The notes under the pieces are model-generated. The model was not told where the DNA came from. It did no database searches and saw only the letters and a program-made list of their open reading frames with translations. 28,002 nucleotides of DNA, from NCBI GenBank assembly GCA_964518835.1, contig CAZFKU010000015.1, forward strand, positions 1 through 28,002, read 5' to 3'. Shown here piece by piece: positions 24,391 through 28,002 of this stretch. Each line of letters starts with the position of its first letter. The stretch's first letter is position 1. The translations under genes were made by a program, and so were the position numbers. This stretch comes from AB-629-J13 sp964518835 (GTDB lineage: Bacteria; Fidelibacterota; Marinisomatia; Marinisomatales; AB-629-J13).

Positions 24391-24975
24391 TCAATTTAAA
24401 AATCGTTTTATGGTCAAACGATTTTCATAGAGATAACTGATGCCCGTTACAGTTGTGAATAAAGTCACACCTAACATCAGATAATAGATAACTTCATTCC
24501 ATGAAACCGATTGCATTAACCATTTTATTCCTGCCAAAGGAAGTCCTTTTAATCCCAAAAACAAAAGGATAAAAATGATTATTCCAATTTGAATGGCTGT
24601 TTTTGCTTTAGCAATATTGCTGGTTACCATATTTAAACCTTTTCTCACCATTGCCATTCTTAACCCGGTTACAAATAAATCCCTGAAAATGATTAAAAAT
24701 ACCATCCAGTATTCAACGAGTCCTAAAATTGCAAAAGAAATGAATGCAGATGAAACCAGAATTTTATCTGCTAATGGATCAAGAAACATTCCTTCGGGAG
24801 TAACCATTTTGTGTTTTCGTGCAAAATAACCGTCATAAGCATCGGTGATGGATGCAATGATAAAAATGAGTAATGCAAATAGATTAGCATATGGAACGTC
24901 TAAAAACAACAATAGGATAAATACCGGCGTCAATAAAATACGGGTAATGGTTAGGATGTTTGGAAGATTTAAAAT
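24391..24975 (-). CDS. pgsA: CDP-diacylglycerol-glycerol-3-phosphate 3-phosphatidyltransferase, likely ATT start
   Basis: Membrane enzyme making phosphatidylglycerophosphate. The CDP-alcohol phosphotransferase motif is complete: D..DG..AR........G...D...D, seen as DAYDGYFARKHKMVTPEGMFLDPLAD, and several membrane helices follow. The first usual start codon (TTG at 24933) would give 180 residues beginning TPVF and would cut off the conserved N-terminus. The frame continues upstream as LNLPNILTITRILL, the classic PgsA beginning, up to an ATT at 24975. That ATT sits six bases after a good SD (AAGGGAG) and overlaps the recR stop by 7 bp. No ATG, GTG or TTG occurs between it and the next upstream in-frame stop. 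I therefore annotate 194 residues from ATT. The alternative is a sequence error. Confidence 0.9.
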   Translation of the reverse strand: MLNLPNILTITRILLTPVFILLLFLDVPYANLFALLIFIIASITDAYDGYFARKHKMVTPEGMFLDPLADKILVSSAFISFAILGLVEYWMVFLIIFRDLFVTGLRMAMVRKGLNMVTSNIAKAKTAIQIGIIIFILLFLGLKGLPLAGIKWLMQSVSWNEVIYYLMLGVTLFTTVTGISYLYENRLTIKRFLN

Positions 24976-25562
24976 GAGGTTCTCCCTTCCAACGCTCTTA
25001 ACAATGTGGCTTCATCCGTATATTCCAACTCTCCTCCTACCGGAATACCACGAGCTAATCGGGTGATTTTAACTTTTTTATCATTGAATATTTTTTGTAA
25101 ATAAAGCGCTGTTGCATCTCCTTCAATGGTTGCACTTGTAGCTAAAATTAATTCCATCCCTGATGACAACCGATTTTCCAGAGCTTGAATATTTAATTTT
25201 TCCGGACCAATTCCATCCAACGGAGCAAGAATTCCCCCTAAAACGTGGTACACACCCAAAAAGCTGTTTGTTTTTTCAATGGCAAAAATATCTTCCTGTC
25301 GTTCCACAACACAAATAACGGTTTGGTCCCTTTTATTATTCTTACATATTTCACATAAATCCTCATCTGAGATTCCTCCGCAAATGGTACAGGATCTTAC
25401 TAAGGTTTTCACATCGACAATGGAGGACGCAAAACGGGATGCTTTTTCCGTGGAAGAAGATAAAACATGAAATGCCAGCCGTTGTGCGGTTTTTTTACCA
25501 ATTCCGGGGAATTTTGTAAATTCTGAGATAAGGGTTTCGACTGTTTTTGGAAATCCGTTCAT
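24969..25562 (-). CDS. recR: Recombination mediator RecR
   Basis: Loads RecA with RecO/RecF at gaps and stalled forks. The 197 residues comprise an N-terminal helix-hairpin-helix (about 8-30, FPGIGKKTAQRLA), a four-cysteine zinc finger (C58, C61, C70, C73), a Toprim domain beginning VICVVERQEDIFAIE (about 82-96) and the C-terminal LARGIPVGGELEYTDEATL segment. ATG start 3 bp after ybaB. The order dnaX-ybaB-recR is conserved in many bacteria, and the stop codon overlaps the probable pgsA start. Confidence 0.97.
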   Translation of the reverse strand: MNGFPKTVETLISEFTKFPGIGKKTAQRLAFHVLSSSTEKASRFASSIVDVKTLVRSCTICGGISDEDLCEICKNNKRDQTVICVVERQEDIFAIEKTNSFLGVYHVLGGILAPLDGIGPEKLNIQALENRLSSGMELILATSATIEGDATALYLQKIFNDKKVKITRLARGIPVGGELEYTDEATLLRALEGRTSF

Positions 25563-25564
25563 GA

Positions 25565-25891
25565 CTACATACCCGGAATTTTTAATCCTCCCAGCATACC
25601 TCCCGTAACGGAATTCATCCGGGACTGCATTTCTTCCTGTGAATCACCCAGCGCTTTATTTACGGCTGAGATGATCAAATCCTCAAGAAGTTCTTTATCT
25701 TCCACCAAGGCTTCCGGTGATATATTCAGTTCTAAAATCTCCTGTTTTCCATTCATCATTACCGTTACCAAACCACCTCCGGACTCAGCATTTATCGTAA
25801 TTTTTTCCAGATCAGATTGAACCTCTTCAATCTTTTTTTGAATCTCTCTGGCCTGCTTTAACATGGTGGACATATTACCTTTATTAAACAT
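25565..25891 (-). CDS. ybaB: YbaB/EbfC family nucleoid-associated protein
   Basis: A 108-residue DNA-binding protein of the YbaB/EbfC family. It has the coiled N-terminal helix KQAREIQKKIEEVQSDLEKI, the strand region AESGGGLVTVMMNGKQEILEL and the C-terminal helix LEDLIISAVNKALGDSQEEM followed by a methionine/glycine-rich end. ATG start with AGGAG five to six bases upstream. It lies between dnaX and recR, its usual position. Confidence 0.95.
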   Translation of the reverse strand: MFNKGNMSTMLKQAREIQKKIEEVQSDLEKITINAESGGGLVTVMMNGKQEILELNISPEALVEDKELLEDLIISAVNKALGDSQEEMQSRMNSVTGGMLGGLKIPGM

Positions 25892-25899
25892 GTGTTCTC

Positions 25900-27660
25900 C
25901 TAATTAATTATTTCACCGTCAAATACATCAATAATCTGCGAGACGATGGCTTTTCCATTACTTTGAAGGTTATCTTTATTCGATTTTTTTTTCTTAATTG
26001 TTCCCGATTCTTTTGGTTTCTCTTCAAATACAAATTTTATACTAACCGGATGTGAGATTACCCGTTCCAGGGAGTGGGAAATCCAGCGTTTATTGCGCTC
26101 CAATACAGAAAAATTAAATTTTGGCTGGTCAAACAGAGAAACATGAAGGTGTTTTTGATCTATATTTTGAGCGGCACACCTTTCCAAAATGGTTCCTACT
26201 GATGGTTTGTGGGATGAGACATAATGAACAAAATCAGTCCATTTTGATTGGATAAATTCCAGGGATAACTCTCCTTGATCGTTTTGTTCCGGTTTTTCCT
26301 CAGAGACCGAATCAGAAATATTCTCTTGTTTCCCATTCTCATTACCTTTTGAAGAATCTGTATTGACATCATTTTTTACCGCTGGTAATTTAGTTTCAGA
26401 GATTTCAAGTTTCACATCTTTCTTTGAATGTGTATCAGTTTTTTCCCGCTCTGTAGTTTTATAGATTGGACTTTCATTTTCTGATTTTTCTTCTTCTCTT
26501 TCCGGACCTATCATCATTTGATTTCCAGATAAATTTGACGAATTAATTCTGTGAATAAGGTCATCCAGATGAAGCGAAGAATCCATTTCCAATAATTTGA
26601 AAAAGGTCATTTCTATTAATATGTCCGGTTGGGAAACCCGTTTTAATTGAACAGAAAGGTCGTCTAAAATATCTGAAATTCGAAGTAAATCACGTATATC
26701 CCAGTCCTTTGCTTCTGACTTATATCTAGTTTTTAATTCTTCATTTACTTCCAACAAATCGGCTCCGCCTTTCTGCGATCCAACCAATAAATTTCTGATA
26801 TGTTCATTTAATCCATTGATGAATTCTAATGGAGGAGTACCGGACCCTTGAATTTCATTCAATTCATTAACCATGGAATTGGTGTCTTTTTCTTTTAAAT
26901 ATCTCATAACACGAAAATAGATTTCAATAGGGATAAGTCCTAAAACCTTTACTGTACCTTCGTATGTGATCTTATCTTCCGAATAAGCAATGACCTGCTC
27001 TAAAGTGCTCAAGGCATCCCTCATGCTTCCGGTTGCCTTTACGGCTATCGCTTGTAATGATTCTTTATCCGCCGGGATAGATTCGGATTTTAAAATTTCA
27101 CTCATTTGGTCTGAAATAACCTTGGAAGAAAGGCGGTAAAAATCAAATCGCTGACACCGTGAAATAATTGTCATAGGGACTTTTTGAATATCGGTTGTGG
27201 CTAAAATGAATTTTCCATGTGGAGGAGGTTCTTCCAGAGTGCGCAAAAGAGCATTAAATGCGGGAGTGGTCAGCATGTGTACTTCATCAATAATGATAAC
27301 CTTATTCGGTGAATTCATAGGTGGAAATTTTATGAGTTCTCTAATATTCCTTATCTCATCAATTCCACGATTAGATGCACCATCTATTTCCAATACATCT
27401 AAATTCCGTGCTTCCGATATTTCATGACAATTTGTGCATTCCGTACAACCGGTTCCAAGTTTATTTTGGCAATTTAATGCTTTTGCAACGATTCGTGCAG
27501 TTGTCGTTTTACCCACACCCCGTGGACCAGTAAACATATATGCCTGAGCTACCTGATTTGATTTAAATGCATTGGTCAATGTATGCATTATGGGGTCCTG
27601 CCCAATAACTTCTGAAAAAGTTTTTGGACGCCATTTTAGGGATAATATCTGATGAGCCAT
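25900..27660 (-). CDS. dnaX: DNA polymerase III subunit gamma/tau
   Basis: Clamp-loader ATPase. The 586 residues begin with the AAA+ core: Walker A GPRGVGKTT (45-53), zinc-binding cysteines C64, C72, C75 and C78, Walker B IIIDEVH (122-128), TTDIQKVPMTIISRCQRF (sensor 1 and the SRC motif) and GSMRDALS. A clamp-loader helical domain follows, then a low-complexity E/K/S-rich linker (about 385-465) and a C-terminal tau-like domain. Near codons 557-559 there is an A9 run; inserting one A there leads to a stop two codons later. ATG start without a visible SD, about 85 bp downstream of the SRP RNA, the arrangement also found in Bacillus. Confidence 0.98.
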   Translation of the reverse strand: MAHQILSLKWRPKTFSEVIGQDPIMHTLTNAFKSNQVAQAYMFTGPRGVGKTTTARIVAKALNCQNKLGTGCTECTNCHEISEARNLDVLEIDGASNRGIDEIRNIRELIKFPPMNSPNKVIIIDEVHMLTTPAFNALLRTLEEPPPHGKFILATTDIQKVPMTIISRCQRFDFYRLSSKVISDQMSEILKSESIPADKESLQAIAVKATGSMRDALSTLEQVIAYSEDKITYEGTVKVLGLIPIEIYFRVMRYLKEKDTNSMVNELNEIQGSGTPPLEFINGLNEHIRNLLVGSQKGGADLLEVNEELKTRYKSEAKDWDIRDLLRISDILDDLSVQLKRVSQPDILIEMTFFKLLEMDSSLHLDDLIHRINSSNLSGNQMMIGPEREEEKSENESPIYKTTEREKTDTHSKKDVKLEISETKLPAVKNDVNTDSSKGNENGKQENISDSVSEEKPEQNDQGELSLEFIQSKWTDFVHYVSSHKPSVGTILERCAAQNIDQKHLHVSLFDQPKFNFSVLERNKRWISHSLERVISHPVSIKFVFEEKPKESGTIKKKKSNKDNLQSNGKAIVSQIIDVFDGEIIN

Positions 27661-27740
27661 TGATTAAACGATAAATTTTACACTGAATTCAAAAGATAAA
27701 GTTACACATGAAAAAGAATGAATTTTATAATAGAATCAGT

Positions 27741-28002
27741 AAAAATGGTCGTGCACCAGGGTTGGACAATTCCTTACGCAATTTTGATAAAACAGTTAAC
27801 TCCGTTCCAGCGTCCGCCAGCACCTGATTCAGACTGCATACCGCTGCTCCCTTCCGGGTCTGACGGGGTTCACAGGTAAACCATCGCGACGAATTGGAAC
27901 TTCAACATCACTTATTGTACCTTAAAAGCGAGGGTATTGCCGCACCTTGTCTTTAATCCTGCTATAGCGGATTGCAGGTTACAGGGCACCGCTACCTCCC
28001 CA
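27741..28002 (-). ncRNA. ffs: Signal recognition particle RNA, large bacterial type (5' end outside window)
   Basis: The RNA of the signal recognition particle. On the minus strand the apical S-domain hairpin reads GUCAGACCCGGAAGGGAGCA, with the GGAA tetraloop at 27855-27852 and the family-typical CCCCGUCAG and GCAGCGGUA flanks. Further 5', GGGGAGGUAGCGGUGCCCUG and the UGUAA (UGUNR) motif at 27983-27979 belong to an Alu domain, so this is the long type (about 265 nt or more) as in Bacillus and Thermus rather than the 114-nt E. coli 4.5S form. The 3' end is near 27745, where GCACGACC is followed by a short U run; its 5' partner lies beyond the window. dnaX follows downstream. Confidence 0.93.

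Noticed and set aside
1..28002. CRISPR arrays, insertion sequences, integrases, toxin-antitoxin or defence genes
   Set aside because: Looked for on both strands; no regular repeats, transposase motifs or attachment-site duplications were seen, including at the two tRNA genes.

Overview
The window is a compact, AT-rich bacterial chromosome segment made almost entirely of housekeeping genes. Most genes lie on the minus strand, with short gaps or overlaps between them. Gene content and order (rimP-nusA-infB-rbfA-truB-ribF; lepB-rnhB-comEC; SRP RNA-dnaX-ybaB-recR-pgsA-pgpA-cinA-thpR-recA-recX) are typical of a free-living Gram-negative-type bacterium. AT richness, mixed use of Shine-Dalgarno (SD) sites, a large-type SRP RNA and promoter-like boxes of the TTG-N20-TAnTTT kind lean towards the FCB group or its relatives (for example Neomarinimicrobiota/SAR406). 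That placement is inference; no rRNA is present to fix it. No insertion sequence, prophage, CRISPR array or defence island is visible.

Left third (1-9875). A transcription/translation operon reads leftward: rimP, nusA, infB, rbfA, truB, ribF and probably rpsO, of which only five codons are in the window. Upstream lies a 10-bp terminator hairpin overlapping the likely rimP promoter. Before that comes a second leftward group: acyl-CoA synthetase, gpsA, tRNA-Arg(CCT), and a membrane-anchored TPR protein. It combines lipid precursor supply with a tRNA and an envelope protein.

Middle (9876-15625). tRNA-Leu(CAA) is on the plus strand. It is followed by a 93-nt candidate small RNA: a 12-bp hairpin showing CUCCUAA (anti-SD-like) in its loop, then an intrinsic terminator, all behind its own promoter-like boxes. 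This is the most novel element in the window. Leftward from 15497 run comEC, an RNase HII-YraN fusion, lepB and an unrecognised coiled-coil membrane protein.

Right part (15626-28002). An AGCS amino-acid/sodium symporter and suhB are the only plus-strand proteins. The rest reads leftward from a large SRP RNA at the window edge through dnaX, ybaB, recR, pgsA, pgpA, cinA, thpR, recA, recX, a degenerate PurL homologue and a fumarylacetoacetate-hydrolase-family enzyme. This long chain joins replication, recombination repair, phospholipid synthesis and competence-associated genes. Two points deserve attention. pgsA appears to start at an ATT codon. The PurL homologue has lost the catalytic signature motifs of its family.
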